NCBI GenBank assembly: GCA_017935365.1
Contig: JAGBHT010000043.1
Coordinates: 1 to 56,019, forward strand
Origin: Ruminiclostridium sp.
GTDB taxonomy: Bacteria > Bacillota > Clostridia > Oscillospirales > Ruminococcaceae
DNA length: 56,019 nt
Direction of reading: 5' to 3'
Under the pieces are notes generated by a model. That model made no database searches. It saw only the letters and a list, made by a program, of their open reading frames with translations, and was not told where the DNA came from. Made by a program: the position numbers and the translations under genes. Numbering within the stretch: position 1 is the stretch's first letter; each line of letters opens with the position of its first letter. Of the stretch, positions 1 through 7,173 are shown piece by piece.

Positions 1-166
1 CCGCCACTAGCCCAAGCATGGACGCTTGCAGTCAGCCACACAAAGTCACTGCACGATGCAGTGACACAAATGGCTGACGACCTGTATGGGGGCTTCGCCC
101 CAAAGCAAGGACGCTTTGGTTGCTTGCCAAAAGTTTTGCACAATGCAAAACCAACAAAGCAAGCAA
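1..166. repeat. Nested-hairpin repeat, locus A
   Basis: No ORF. Five consecutive structures are visible: a hairpin with CAAGC/GCTTG arms (13-28, loop ATGGAC); a nested pair with outer arms GTCAGCCA/TGGCTGAC (31-38, 71-78) and inner arms GTCACTGC/GCAGTGAC (45-65, loop ACGAT); GGGGC/GCCCC (89-101); CCAAAGC/GCTTTGG (100-119, loop AAGGAC); and a second nested pair with outer arms TTGCTTGC/GCAAGCAA (120-127, 159-166) around GTTTTGC/GCAAAAC (loop ACAAT). The loops and the ACAAA-type spacers match those of the copies near 28.4 and 55.4 kb. The left boundary lies outside the window. Confidence 0.75.
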
Positions 167-213
167 TAAGCGACACCCTGTTTTAAAATTTTAAAGAGGT
201 TTTTCGACAGACT

Positions 214-246
214 GACAGCCACGGTTTTATATCGTGGCTGTTTTTG
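214..246 (+). terminator. Intrinsic terminator
   Basis: Nine-base-pair stem ACAGCCACG/CGTGGCTGT followed on the plus strand by TTTTT. It would end transcription entering from the left of the window and faces the convergent sigK gene. No T-run follows the stem on the minus strand. Confidence 0.7.
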
Positions 247-252
247 TATTAC

Positions 253-960
253 TCAGTTGCCTTTTTCAAAACGTGTGCGGAGTTTTTCAAGCGCTTTCTT
301 TTCGATCCTTGAAACGTAACTGCGGCTGATGTCAAGCTCGTCGGCAACTTCACGCTGCGTCATTATCCTGTCGGTGCGGTATGAAGTCTTTGATAACCCG
401 TAGCGTTTCGTGAGAATTTCTTTTTCGCGCTCGTCAAGCTCCTCTTCAATATAGCGGTACATTTTGTCAAGCTCGATATTAAGTGCCGCTTCTTCGGCAA
501 CGTCTGTTCCGTCGCAGAAAATATCGGCAAGTGTCACTGCGTTACCGTCCTTGTCGCAGTCCATAGGCTCGTTCAAATAGACTTCTGTCTGCTGGTGCTT
601 TGTCTTGCGGAAGTACATTCTTATCTGGTTGTTGATACATTTTCCCGCATAGGTCGAAAAGTTGATGTTCTTTTTATAGTCAAAGGTTTCGGCGGCACGG
701 ATAAGTCCGATTATTCCGATTGAAATCAGATCATCGGCTTCCTTGCTGTCGGGGTAGTGCTTCTTGACAATAAACGCTACCAGACGGAGATTGTGGTTTA
801 TCAGCTTATCGCGGGCGGCAAGGTCGCCTTGTGCCGCTTTTTCAAGACATTCTCTTTCTTCCTTTGCGGAAAGCTGTCGTGGGAACGAGCCGTTATTCTT
901 AAAATGCAGGGCAAAGAAGATAAGGCTTTGCAATGCGGTTTGCAGTATCGATATAAACAT
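253..960 (-). CDS. sigK: RNA polymerase sporulation sigma factor SigK (pro-sigma-K)
   Basis: Sigma-70 family factor of 235 residues that would direct late mother-cell transcription during sporulation. Region 2 (DLISIGIIGLIRAAETF) and a region-4 helix-turn-helix (TQREVADELDISRSYVSRIE) are intact. The hydrophobic N-terminus ending near KNNGSFPRQLS matches the pro-sequence of pro-sigma-K, which the SpoIVFB protease removes in Bacillus. The start at 960 was chosen over an upstream in-frame codon because it has a GGAG Shine-Dalgarno sequence at a good distance and gives the expected pro-peptide. The gene is uninterrupted, with no skin-type element inside it. It diverges from a small membrane-protein gene and converges on the hairpin cluster at 1-246. 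Confidence 0.93.
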   Translation of the reverse strand: MFISILQTALQSLIFFALHFKNNGSFPRQLSAKEERECLEKAAQGDLAARDKLINHNLRLVAFIVKKHYPDSKEADDLISIGIIGLIRAAETFDYKKNINFSTYAGKCINNQIRMYFRKTKHQQTEVYLNEPMDCDKDGNAVTLADIFCDGTDVAEEAALNIELDKMYRYIEEELDEREKEILTKRYGLSKTSYRTDRIMTQREVADELDISRSYVSRIEKKALEKLRTRFEKGN

Positions 961-1032
961 AATATCACACTCCGAAAAGATAATGATACAGTTTATTCGG
1001 GACATTCCGCGTGTTATGCAGGTACAGCTGTC

Positions 1033-1061
1033 TTGACATAAGAAAAATATGGGTGTATAAT
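1033..1061 (+). promoter_or_regulatory. Perfect-consensus SigA promoter
   Basis: TTGACA (1033-1038), a 17-nt spacer, and TATAAT (1056-1061). It drives the 37-codon gene that starts about 30 bases downstream. Confidence 0.85.
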
Positions 1062-1091
1062 AACAATATATTGTTCAAGGAGCGTATGAGT

Positions 1092-1205
1092 ATGAAGCAG
1101 AAAAATCGTGAAAGGCTCGGAATAGGTATGAAGATAGGTGCGGGCGTGCTTGCGCTTATTATGATCATAGGTGTTGTGATTCAGGGATTTATGTATCTGA
1201 ACTGA
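1092..1205 (+). CDS. Small single-pass membrane protein, 37 residues
   Basis: A basic N-terminus (KQKNRERLG) is followed by one hydrophobic helix (IGAGVLALIMIIGVVIQGF) and a very short tail. This suggests a single-span, N-in membrane peptide. AAGGAG at 1077-1082 lies nine bases before the ATG at 1092; an alternative ATG at 1086 is too close to it. The gene has its own perfect-consensus promoter and a downstream terminator, so it is a complete monocistronic unit. The family was not recognised with certainty. It resembles short conserved Firmicutes membrane proteins of DUF4044 type. No function is assigned. Confidence 0.7.
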   Translation: MKQKNRERLGIGMKIGAGVLALIMIIGVVIQGFMYLN

Positions 1206-1228
1206 GTTATTTATATATGGATAAAGTG

Positions 1229-1262
1229 AACCGCCGGCTGTAAGGTCGGCGGTTGTGTTTTA
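1229..1262 (+). terminator. Intrinsic terminator after the small membrane protein gene
   Basis: Stem AACCGCCG/CGGCGGTT (1229-1236, 1247-1254) followed by GTGTTTTA. It separates the plus-strand small gene from the convergent gene ending at 1260. Confidence 0.65.
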
Positions 1263-1868
1263 TCCGTTTTTTATGTAACTCAGCGAGAAGTCACAGCAGT
1301 CATTGCCTCGTCCGAGCGTTTTGCTCCTGTGCCATTTTAATTTCGGGTGAATGTCACCGTATGCTATATCGTCGCTGTCGCAGAAACAAACGCATAGTTC
1401 AGAACAACCGTACCGCACGGTCATCATACAGTAAGGGCATTTTATCATATCAAGTCTTGCGGTGTTTTTATCGGTGTCATATTTCTTATAATCAAAACCT
1501 GCGTCACGGCCGAATGTTTTCTGCGTTACTTTCAGAAATATTTTTGGGATACGCTTGTACATTCCCGCAAAACGGGCGGCTTTTGATATTGCTTTTTTCA
1601 TTTTCAACGAGTGAAGTTCTACAATATGGTGTATCTAGGCAAGTGCCTGCTGTTTACCCATAACGGCGGACAAGGTTTCATAAGCCGCTATGCCGGGCAA
1701 AATCTGGCTTTCAAGGTGTAATTTCATCGCTTTTGATTCGTTTTCGGTTTCTTTTCTGAGCGTGCTAAGTCTGTTTTTCATATCCGATATAAGCTTTTCG
1801 GAACGATTGGGATAACGCTTTTTACAGATCTCGATGAAACCTGTTTCGATGTAGCTTTGCTTTGACAT
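1260..1868 (-). pseudogene. ATC-hydrolase-family gene with internal amber codon
   Basis: Two open segments in the same frame (1868-1638 and 1634-1260) are separated only by a TAG codon at 1635-1637. Read through, they give about 202 residues, matching the L-2-amino-thiazoline-4-carboxylic acid hydrolase family (Pfam ATC_hydrolase). The C-terminal half carries the family's cysteine-rich core (KCPYC, CSELCVCFCDSDD) and RSKTLGRGNDCCDF. The ATG at 1868 has a GGGGA ribosome site and an apparently regulated promoter upstream. An intact relative lies at 23557-24159. The simplest reading is a recent nonsense mutation; amber suppression or a sequencing error cannot be excluded. The physiological substrate of these proteins is mostly unknown. 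Confidence 0.75.
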
Positions 1869-1890
1869 TCTGATTTCCCCTTATTTATGT

Positions 1891-1920
1891 AATTACAGTT
1901 AGTTTTAAATAACTGTAATT
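1891..1920. promoter_or_regulatory. Operator-like perfect inverted repeat
   Basis: AATTACAGTTA and TAACTGTAATT are an 11-bp perfect inverted repeat with an 8-nt spacer. The repeat begins immediately downstream of the -10 box of the minus-strand promoter and covers its start site. This is a classic repressor position. The binding protein is not identifiable here. Confidence 0.65.
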
Positions 1921-1949
1921 ATAATAGCACCGAATGGGGTGGTTGTCAA
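1921..1949 (-). promoter_or_regulatory. SigA-type promoter of the ATC-hydrolase-like gene
   Basis: On the minus strand: TTGACA (1949-1944), a 17-nt spacer, and TATTAT (1926-1921). It is directly followed by the 30-bp operator-like palindrome. Confidence 0.65.
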
Positions 1950-1964
1950 GGCTGGGATAAGGGA

Positions 1965-2330
1965 TTATTCCTGCCTTGTCCTGTCTGTCCTGTTGAAAAT
2001 CAGCGATACTGCAAGTCCGAAGATCATAGCGGCGGTAACACCTGCCGAGCAGGCAGTAAATCCGCCTGTGAATATACCGAGGAAACCGTCCTTTTCAATA
2101 GCTTTTCTCATACCCTTTGCAAGCAGATTGCCAAATCCCGTAAGCGGTACGGACGCACCTGCGCCTGCAAAGTCTACAAGCGGCTGATAAAGACCTGTTG
2201 CTCCGAGAATTACACCCGAAACAACATAAGCTACAAGTATTCGCGCAGGGGTGAGCTTGGTAAGGTCGATAAGAAGCTGACCAATCGCACAAAGCGCACC
2301 TCCGACTAAAAATGCCCATAAATACTGCAT
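1965..2330 (-). CDS. spoVAE: Stage V sporulation protein AE (SpoVAEb type)
   Basis: Membrane protein of 121 residues in the SpoVA channel, which imports dipicolinic acid into the forespore and releases it at germination. Several hydrophobic helices are visible, with the family-typical stretch PLVDFAGAGASVPLTGFG. The start at 2330 (MQYLWAFLVGG) was chosen over an upstream codon because AGGAG sits eight bases before it. It is the last gene of a tight minus-strand spoVAC-spoVAD-spoVAE operon, 13 bases after spoVAD, the order found in Clostridia with the minimal SpoVA set. Confidence 0.92.
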   Translation of the reverse strand: MQYLWAFLVGGALCAIGQLLIDLTKLTPARILVAYVVSGVILGATGLYQPLVDFAGAGASVPLTGFGNLLAKGMRKAIEKDGFLGIFTGGFTACSAGVTAAMIFGLAVSLIFNRTDRTRQE

Positions 2331-2343
2331 AATTTTTCTCCTG

Positions 2344-3357
2344 TTATAATGTGTCGGATATCTCAACCAAATGAGATATACCGGGTATGCTTTCGCCCTG
2401 TTGAACTATAGTCGTTGACATAAGAGCGCCTGTAGCGGCAAAGAGAACTTTATGAAGCTTACCCTCTGCGATTTGCGGAAGAATGTGTCCGCACAGTACC
2501 GAGGCACTGCAACCGCAACCCGAACCGCCTGCGTGAACGTCCTGCTTTTCACGGTCGTACAGCATAAGTCCGCAGTCCTTATGTTTCGGCTCAATTTCAA
2601 TTCCGTCACGGCGGAAAAGCTCACACATAAGATCCGTACCGACCTGACCTAAGTCACCTGTGTAGATCACGTCATAATCATCGGGCGTTGTCTTTGTGGC
2701 AAGAAGATGCCGCTTTATCGTATCGTATGCCGCACCTGCCATAGCCGCACCCATGTTGTTTGCGTCCTTTATGCCCATATCGGTTATCTTGCCGATCGTG
2801 ACACGCTTTACATAAGGCGGCTTTTCTGCGACCGAGGTTATGCAACAGCCTGCGCCCGTTGCTGTCCACTGTGCCGTTGGCGGTCGAACGCCGCCGTAGT
2901 TTATCGGAAATCTGAACTGCCTTTCGGCAGAGCAGAAGTGGGAAGATGTAACGGCGGCAAAGTATTCGCCAAGCCTCATATCCGCAAAAAGCGATGCCAT
3001 GGCAAGGCTTTCAGCCATAGTCGAACACGCTCCGTAAAGTCCGATAAATGAGATATCGGTGTCACGAAGCCCGTAGGCTGAGCCTGTGCATTGGTTAAGC
3101 AGATCGCCTGCAAAAATAAATGAAATATCTTCTTTTATAAGCTTGCCTTTTCTCAGGGCAATGTCGAATGCGTACTGCTGGAATGTGCTCTCTGCCTTTT
3201 CCCATGTGGTAAGACCGAGTTCCGCACCCTCTGCGGCATAGTCGAAGCAGTTGCCGAGAGGTCCGTCGCTCTCCATTTTTCCGACTGCGGCGGCGCAGGA
3301 ATATACCGACACACCACGGTCAAGCTCGATAGTTCCTTCTGAAATCAGTTTAGCCAT
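2344..3357 (-). CDS. spoVAD: Stage V sporulation protein AD
   Basis: SpoVAD, 337 residues, the soluble thiolase-fold component of the SpoVA complex; the Bacillus protein binds dipicolinic acid. Thiolase-like landmarks include GLYGACSTMAESLAMA in the position of the condensing-enzyme active-site loop and the glycine- and cysteine-rich HAGGSGCGCSASVLCG near the C-terminus. The ATG at 3357 follows a GGAGG that lies inside the end of spoVAC. The spoVAC stop codon is one base upstream, so translation is probably coupled. Length and neighbours match the family. Confidence 0.95.
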   Translation of the reverse strand: MAKLISEGTIELDRGVSVYSCAAAVGKMESDGPLGNCFDYAAEGAELGLTTWEKAESTFQQYAFDIALRKGKLIKEDISFIFAGDLLNQCTGSAYGLRDTDISFIGLYGACSTMAESLAMASLFADMRLGEYFAAVTSSHFCSAERQFRFPINYGGVRPPTAQWTATGAGCCITSVAEKPPYVKRVTIGKITDMGIKDANNMGAAMAGAAYDTIKRHLLATKTTPDDYDVIYTGDLGQVGTDLMCELFRRDGIEIEPKHKDCGLMLYDREKQDVHAGGSGCGCSASVLCGHILPQIAEGKLHKVLFAATGALMSTTIVQQGESIPGISHLVEISDTL

Positions 3358-3358
3358 A

Positions 3359-3808
3359 TCAACCTCCGAAAAGACTTATTATGAAAAGAATAATACCGTA
3401 GACAAATGCCGCCGCAATGCCGTAAACTATAACCGGTCCTGCAATTATGAACATCTTTGCGCCCGTACCGAGAATATAACCCTCGGTCTTGAATTCAAGC
3501 GCAGGTGAAACCACAGCGTTTGCAAAGCCTGTTATCGGTACAAGAGTACCTGCGCCTGCGTGCTTGGCTATACGTTCATACTGACCGAAGCCGGTAAGCA
3601 GTGCGCTTATCAGTACAAGAGTTATAGAGGTATATGCCGATGCAGTATCGATATCGTTTCCTATCATAAGATAAAGATCTGTGAAGAACTGACCTATACA
3701 GCAGATAAGTCCGCCGATAGCAAACGCTTTCGGCACTGTTATATATAGCTTGCTCGGAGCAGAATAGCGGTTGGCAAGCTGTGCGTATTCTTTTTTGGAA
3801 ATATTCAA
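3359..3808 (-). CDS. spoVAC: Stage V sporulation protein AC
   Basis: Integral membrane protein of 149 residues, homologous to the SpoVAC mechanosensitive channel component of Bacillus spores. About four hydrophobic segments and the conserved GAGTLVPITGFANAVVSPALE region are present. The initiation codon appears to be TTG (3808-3806), with a GGACGGTGA-type ribosome site just upstream; no better ATG exists. It is the first gene of the operon. A forespore (SigG) promoter would be expected, but I could not see a convincing one in 3809-3910, where the divergent apgM promoter also lies. Confidence 0.92.
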   Translation of the reverse strand: MNISKKEYAQLANRYSAPSKLYITVPKAFAIGGLICCIGQFFTDLYLMIGNDIDTASAYTSITLVLISALLTGFGQYERIAKHAGAGTLVPITGFANAVVSPALEFKTEGYILGTGAKMFIIAGPVIVYGIAAAFVYGIILFIISLFGG

Positions 3809-3911
3809 AATATCACCGTCCTTGATGATATTTTTTATTTTATATCAGAAAATATCCGTGTAAAATTCTGCTTGCAATTACAGTAAAACAGATCGCTTTG
3901 CAATTTTTATA

Positions 3912-3940
3912 TTGATTTATTGCAGATGTTGTGCTATACT
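3912..3940 (+). promoter_or_regulatory. SigA-type promoter for the ApgM-like gene
   Basis: TTGATT (3912-3917), a 17-nt spacer, and TATACT (3935-3940), about 80 bases upstream of the start codon at 4019. Confidence 0.7.
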
Positions 3941-4018
3941 TTAATAGAACAGACAGGAAAAGTGCATTTTTGTAACTTTTTCCGGTCGGAATTTCCATTC
4001 AAGAAAGGGATAACAATA

Positions 4019-5221
4019 ATGAAATACGCAGTATTGCTTTGCGACGGTATGGCTGATCTTCCCCGTGAGGATATAGGTGGCACACCTATGAGCGTTGCTC
4101 ACAAGCCTAATATGGATAAGCTCGCAAAGGTATCAAGAGTAGGTCTTGTAAAGACAGTTGAGGATAACTTAAAGCCCGGCAGTGACGTTGCAAATCTTTC
4201 CGTTCTAGGTTATGATCCTGCAATATATTATTCGGGCAGAAGTCCTTTAGAGGCAGGCAGTATCGGCATTGATATGAAGCCTACAGACGTTTCTTTCAGA
4301 ACAAACCTCGTAACGCTGTCAGACGAACCTGTATATGAAGACAAGACTATACTTGACTACTGCGCAGATGATATATCTACAGAAGAAGCCGCAGAGCTTA
4401 TAAAGTTCATTGATGAAAAGCTCGGCACGGATGAATTCCGTTTCTACAGCGGTGTAAGCTACCGTCACTGCCTGATATGGGACCACGGCACGACCGATAT
4501 CGGTACGCTGACGCCTCCTCACGATATAACAGGCAAGCCGATAAAGACACACCTCGGTGTAAACGAAAACGGCAAGCCGCTTATCGAGATGATGAAGAAG
4601 AGCTACGATTTACTGAAAGACCACCCCGTAAACTTAAAGAGAATAGAGAGAGGTCTGCGTCCTGCAAACAGTATATGGTTCTGGGGCGAGGGCGTTCGCA
4701 AGGATCTTACTCCTTTTGCCGAAAAGTATGGCAAGAGCGCCGCTATGATCTCTGCTGTTGACCTGCTCAGAGGTATCGGTAAGTTCACAGGTATGGACGT
4801 TATCAAGGTTGACGGTGCTACAGGCTACATAGACACAAACTTTGACGGCAAGGCTCAGGCGGCTGTTGATGCTCTTAAGGGCGGCAAGGACTTTGTGTAT
4901 ATCCACGTTGAAGCTCCCGATGAATGCGGTCATCGCCACGAAGTTGAGAATAAAGTAAAGGCAATAAGCCTTATAGATGAGAAGATACTCGGTAAGCTCC
5001 TTGAAGAGTTCAAGGACGAGGATATCAAGATCCTTATCTGCCCCGACCACCCCACACCGCTTGAACTGAGAACACATACAAATGCTCCTGTACCGTTCAT
5101 GATCTATGACAGCAGAAAGAAGCTTGACGGTGTTGATTGTTTCTGTGAGGAAAGCGCGGCTAAGACAGGCGATTATATTGCCGAGGGTCATACCCTTATG
5201 AGCAGTTTCTTAGCCGACTGA
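4019..5221 (+). CDS. apgM: Cofactor-independent phosphoglycerate mutase / proposed homoserine kinase (ApgM family)
   Basis: Alkaline-phosphatase-superfamily protein of 400 residues of the archaeal-type iPGM family. A bacterial branch of this family is annotated as proposed homoserine kinase. Metal-site landmarks are LLCDGMAD at the N-terminus, KPGSDVANLSVLGYDP (with the nucleophile-like serine), HVEAPDECGH and PDHPTPLELRTHTNAPVPF. AAAGGG lies ten bases before the ATG at 4019; the open frame extends further upstream but without a ribosome site. It is monocistronic, with its own promoter and terminator. The window also holds homoserine dehydrogenase (10266) but no GHMP-type homoserine kinase, so either a glycolytic mutase or a threonine-pathway kinase role is possible. 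Confidence 0.85.
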   Translation: MKYAVLLCDGMADLPREDIGGTPMSVAHKPNMDKLAKVSRVGLVKTVEDNLKPGSDVANLSVLGYDPAIYYSGRSPLEAGSIGIDMKPTDVSFRTNLVTLSDEPVYEDKTILDYCADDISTEEAAELIKFIDEKLGTDEFRFYSGVSYRHCLIWDHGTTDIGTLTPPHDITGKPIKTHLGVNENGKPLIEMMKKSYDLLKDHPVNLKRIERGLRPANSIWFWGEGVRKDLTPFAEKYGKSAAMISAVDLLRGIGKFTGMDVIKVDGATGYIDTNFDGKAQAAVDALKGGKDFVYIHVEAPDECGHRHEVENKVKAISLIDEKILGKLLEEFKDEDIKILICPDHPTPLELRTHTNAPVPFMIYDSRKKLDGVDCFCEESAAKTGDYIAEGHTLMSSFLAD

Positions 5222-5241
5222 TAATGTTATAAGAATATTTT

Positions 5242-5272
5242 ACCGCCCTGTGTTTTTCACGGGGCGGTTTGT
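5242..5272 (+). terminator. Intrinsic terminator of the ApgM-like gene
   Basis: Eleven-base-pair stem ACCGCCCTGTG/CACGGGGCGGT (one G-T pair) with a five-T loop, followed by TTTGTTAT. Confidence 0.8.
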
Positions 5273-5275
5273 TAT

Positions 5276-5315
5276 AAAAAGAAGCACTGTAAACCAGCGG
5301 CGGTTTACAGTGCTT
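5276..5315 (-). terminator. Intrinsic terminator of the ECF sigma/regulator operon
   Basis: Fourteen-base-pair perfect stem AAGCACTGTAAACC/GGTTTACAGTGCTT with a 6-nt loop. On the minus strand it is followed by CTTTTT. It ends the operon whose last gene stops at 5323 and sits back to back with the plus-strand terminator at 5242. Confidence 0.8.
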
Positions 5316-5322
5316 TATAGGT

Positions 5323-5916
5323 TTATTCAATTATGAGTTTATAATCGGTGCAGAAGTCTGAATATTCGGTAAATGTTTTTTTGAGAGAAGAGAGGAGTGG
5401 TTCTTCTCCGTGTTTTTCGTAATATTTCTTTATATCACTCGATATTGTCAGTTCAAGAGTCGCTTTGTCGCCGACAATGTAGCCGACTGTGCTTTCGTTG
5501 ATTTCTTCCTTGCCGTTGCTGTTGATAAAGCACTTGATAAAACGTACATCATCGCCGATGCTATTGAGCTTTTTCCACTCGGAAAAAATAACTTTAGCGT
5601 CGCAGGGAAGATATTTAGTTGTTTTTTCCGTGCTTGAGCCGTTCAGATAATAAATATTAATATTGCTGTACGCCAAAGCTGTTTCGTTTGTTGATTCGTT
5701 TGTGATTGCTGATGATGAATTGTTGAAATCATTATCGGCATTTTTGAGTAAACCGTTTCCGGTTGCGAATACTGCCACAAACACTGCCGCTGTAGCCGCC
5801 ACCGAGCCGATAATGGCATACAGCCTTTTTCTGCTGTTCTTTACTTTCGGCTTTGCCTGTTCGACAAATTCATCATTTACATTGCCCAGTTCATTCAGTA
5901 AGCGTTTTTCTTTCAT
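5323..5916 (-). CDS. Putative membrane anti-sigma-type regulator
   Basis: A 197-residue protein with a short charged cytoplasmic N-terminus, one membrane helix at about residues 33-55 (LYAIIGSVAATAAVFVAVFA), and an extracytoplasmic domain of about 140 residues that I do not recognise. Its ATG overlaps the stop codon of the ECF sigma gene (ATGA), with GGAGG upstream, so the two are translationally coupled. The topology and the position after an ECF sigma suggest an anti-sigma factor or signal-sensing partner. No zinc-binding anti-sigma motif is visible, and the function is inferred from context only. Confidence 0.7.
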   Translation of the reverse strand: MKEKRLLNELGNVNDEFVEQAKPKVKNSRKRLYAIIGSVAATAAVFVAVFATGNGLLKNADNDFNNSSSAITNESTNETALAYSNINIYYLNGSSTEKTTKYLPCDAKVIFSEWKKLNSIGDDVRFIKCFINSNGKEEINESTVGYIVGDKATLELTISSDIKKYYEKHGEEPLLSSLKKTFTEYSDFCTDYKLIIE

Positions 5917-6482
5917 AGCGTTATACCCTCCTTTATAAGATGTTCCTTAAGTTCGCTTCGGGTTCTGAGAAGTATCATTTTTATGCGGCTTTCGGTAGAT
6001 GAATATTCGGAGGCAATCACCTTAATCGGCATCATATACCAGTATCTTTGCATAAAGATAATACGTTTTTCGGGTTCAAGGCAGGAGAGAAAATCGTTGA
6101 GGGCGTGCCTTAGCGTGTTGTTGTCGGAAATATCTTCCGTAGTAACACCGGACGACACACATTCAGCCAGCTCATCAAGAACGGCGGCTGTCTGTCCCGA
6201 ACCTCTTTTATCTGCTGTTTTCTCAAAGAATCTGTTAAGCGAAAGGTTGCGTGTTATCCTGCCGAGAAATGCCGACAGCTTTTTCGGCTTCTGCGGTGGA
6301 ATTGCATTCCACGCCTTCATCAGCGTATCGTTTACGCACTCCTCGCAGTCCTCATTCACGGCAAGTATGTTGTAGGCGATAGAGTAACAGTATCTGCCGT
6401 ATTTGACGTGGGTTTCGGATATTGCTTTTTCATCTCTTGCAAAGAATAATTCTATAATCCTGCTGTCTTCCGTATTTCTCAC
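5913..6482 (-). CDS. ECF-subfamily RNA polymerase sigma factor
   Basis: Sigma-70 family protein of 189 residues with region 2 (EECVNDTLMKAWNAIPPQ, LSAFLGRITRNLSLNRF) and a region-4 helix-turn-helix (MPIKVIASEYSSTESRIKMI). It has no region 3, as expected for an extracytoplasmic-function sigma. The initiation codon appears to be GTG at 6482; a purine-rich AAGGGA lies very close to it, and an in-frame stop lies just upstream. It is the first gene of a two-gene operon with a membrane regulator. A promoter-like GTGACC/TGTCTT pair upstream suggests autoregulation. The inducing signal is unknown. Confidence 0.9.
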   Translation of the reverse strand: MRNTEDSRIIELFFARDEKAISETHVKYGRYCYSIAYNILAVNEDCEECVNDTLMKAWNAIPPQKPKKLSAFLGRITRNLSLNRFFEKTADKRGSGQTAAVLDELAECVSSGVTTEDISDNNTLRHALNDFLSCLEPEKRIIFMQRYWYMMPIKVIASEYSSTESRIKMILLRTRSELKEHLIKEGITL

Positions 6483-6518
6483 TCCCTTTTATTTTTTTAA
6501 ACAGCCTGTTCACCTATA

Positions 6519-6545
6519 AAGACAGGATATTTTTATAAAGGTCAC
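6519..6545 (-). promoter_or_regulatory. Candidate ECF-type autoregulated promoter
   Basis: On the minus strand: GTGACC (6545-6540), a 15-nt A/T-rich spacer, and TGTCTT (6524-6519), about 40 bases before the sigma start codon. The pattern resembles promoters that precede ECF sigma operons in Clostridia. No good SigA promoter is seen here. Confidence 0.5.
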
Positions 6546-6578
6546 GCTTTTTAAGAAAATTTTTCTGCGGATACAGTT

Positions 6579-6607
6579 ACAGGCTTCTGCTTAATACAGA
6601 AGCCTGT
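6579..6607. terminator. Intergenic hairpin after the cyclophilin gene
   Basis: Eleven-base-pair perfect stem ACAGGCTTCTG/CAGAAGCCTGT. The T-run follows it on the plus strand (TTTTG), where no gene reads in. On the minus strand, where the cyclophilin gene ends at 6627, the tail is poor. It could still act as a weak terminator or stability hairpin. Confidence 0.45.
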
Positions 6608-6626
6608 TTTGTAACCCTTGTGTGGT

Positions 6627-7100
6627 TTAGTCTTCAATATAAACTCTTTTCATAACCTGAGGAGTTGTGGGCTTGTCGTTCCAGTCAACCTCGGTATCGG
6701 CAATTTCGTCAACTGCGTCCATACCGTCAACTACCTTGCCGAAAGCGGCATAACCGCCGTCCAAATGAGGAGCGTCTTTGTGCATTATAAAGAACTGTGA
6801 GCTTGCGCTGTCGGGCATCATTGAACGAGCCATTGAGATAACGCCTCTTGTGTGCTTTAAATCGTTCTTTACGCCGTTCTGAGCAAATTCGCCCTTGATG
6901 TTTTCCTTTGCACCGCCCATGCCTGTGCCTTCGGGATCGCCACCCTGGATCATAAATCCGCTGATTACACGGTGGAAGATAAGGCCGTCATAGAAACCTT
7001 CCTTAACAAGCTTTTCAAAGTTTGCGCAGGTGATAGGTGCAATTTCGGGATAAAGCTCTATCTTTATCTTCTTTCCGTTTTCCATTTCAATAACTACCAT
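6627..7100 (-). CDS. Peptidyl-prolyl cis-trans isomerase, cyclophilin type
   Basis: Single-domain cyclophilin of 157 residues that would catalyse proline cis-trans isomerisation in protein folding. Landmarks are FHRVISGFMIQGGDPEGTG (active-site arginine and phenylalanine/methionine region), ISMARSMMPDSASSQFFI and HLDGGYAAFGKVVDGMDAV. There is no signal peptide, so it is probably cytoplasmic. The ATG at 7100 follows AAAGGA. It is transcribed in the same direction as the envelope operon upstream, 73 bases after the deacetylase gene. Confidence 0.95.
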   Translation of the reverse strand: MVVIEMENGKKIKIELYPEIAPITCANFEKLVKEGFYDGLIFHRVISGFMIQGGDPEGTGMGGAKENIKGEFAQNGVKNDLKHTRGVISMARSMMPDSASSQFFIMHKDAPHLDGGYAAFGKVVDGMDAVDEIADTEVDWNDKPTTPQVMKRVYIED

Positions 7101-7173
7101 TGGTTTTAATTCCTTTCGTATTACGTTTTTCTGTATGTCAATAAGGCTAAAGCCCTACAGATGTCCTGATGTC

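Noticed and set aside
961..1032. SigE-type promoter for sigK
   Set aside because: A GCATAAC...AATAAACT pair is too far from consensus to support.
3809..3910. SigG promoter for the spoVA operon
   Set aside because: Expected biologically, but no convincing -35/-10 pair could be aligned.
4634..5191. Minus-strand frame of 185 codons opposite the ApgM-like gene
   Set aside because: Shadow of a well-supported conserved gene; no independent start signals.
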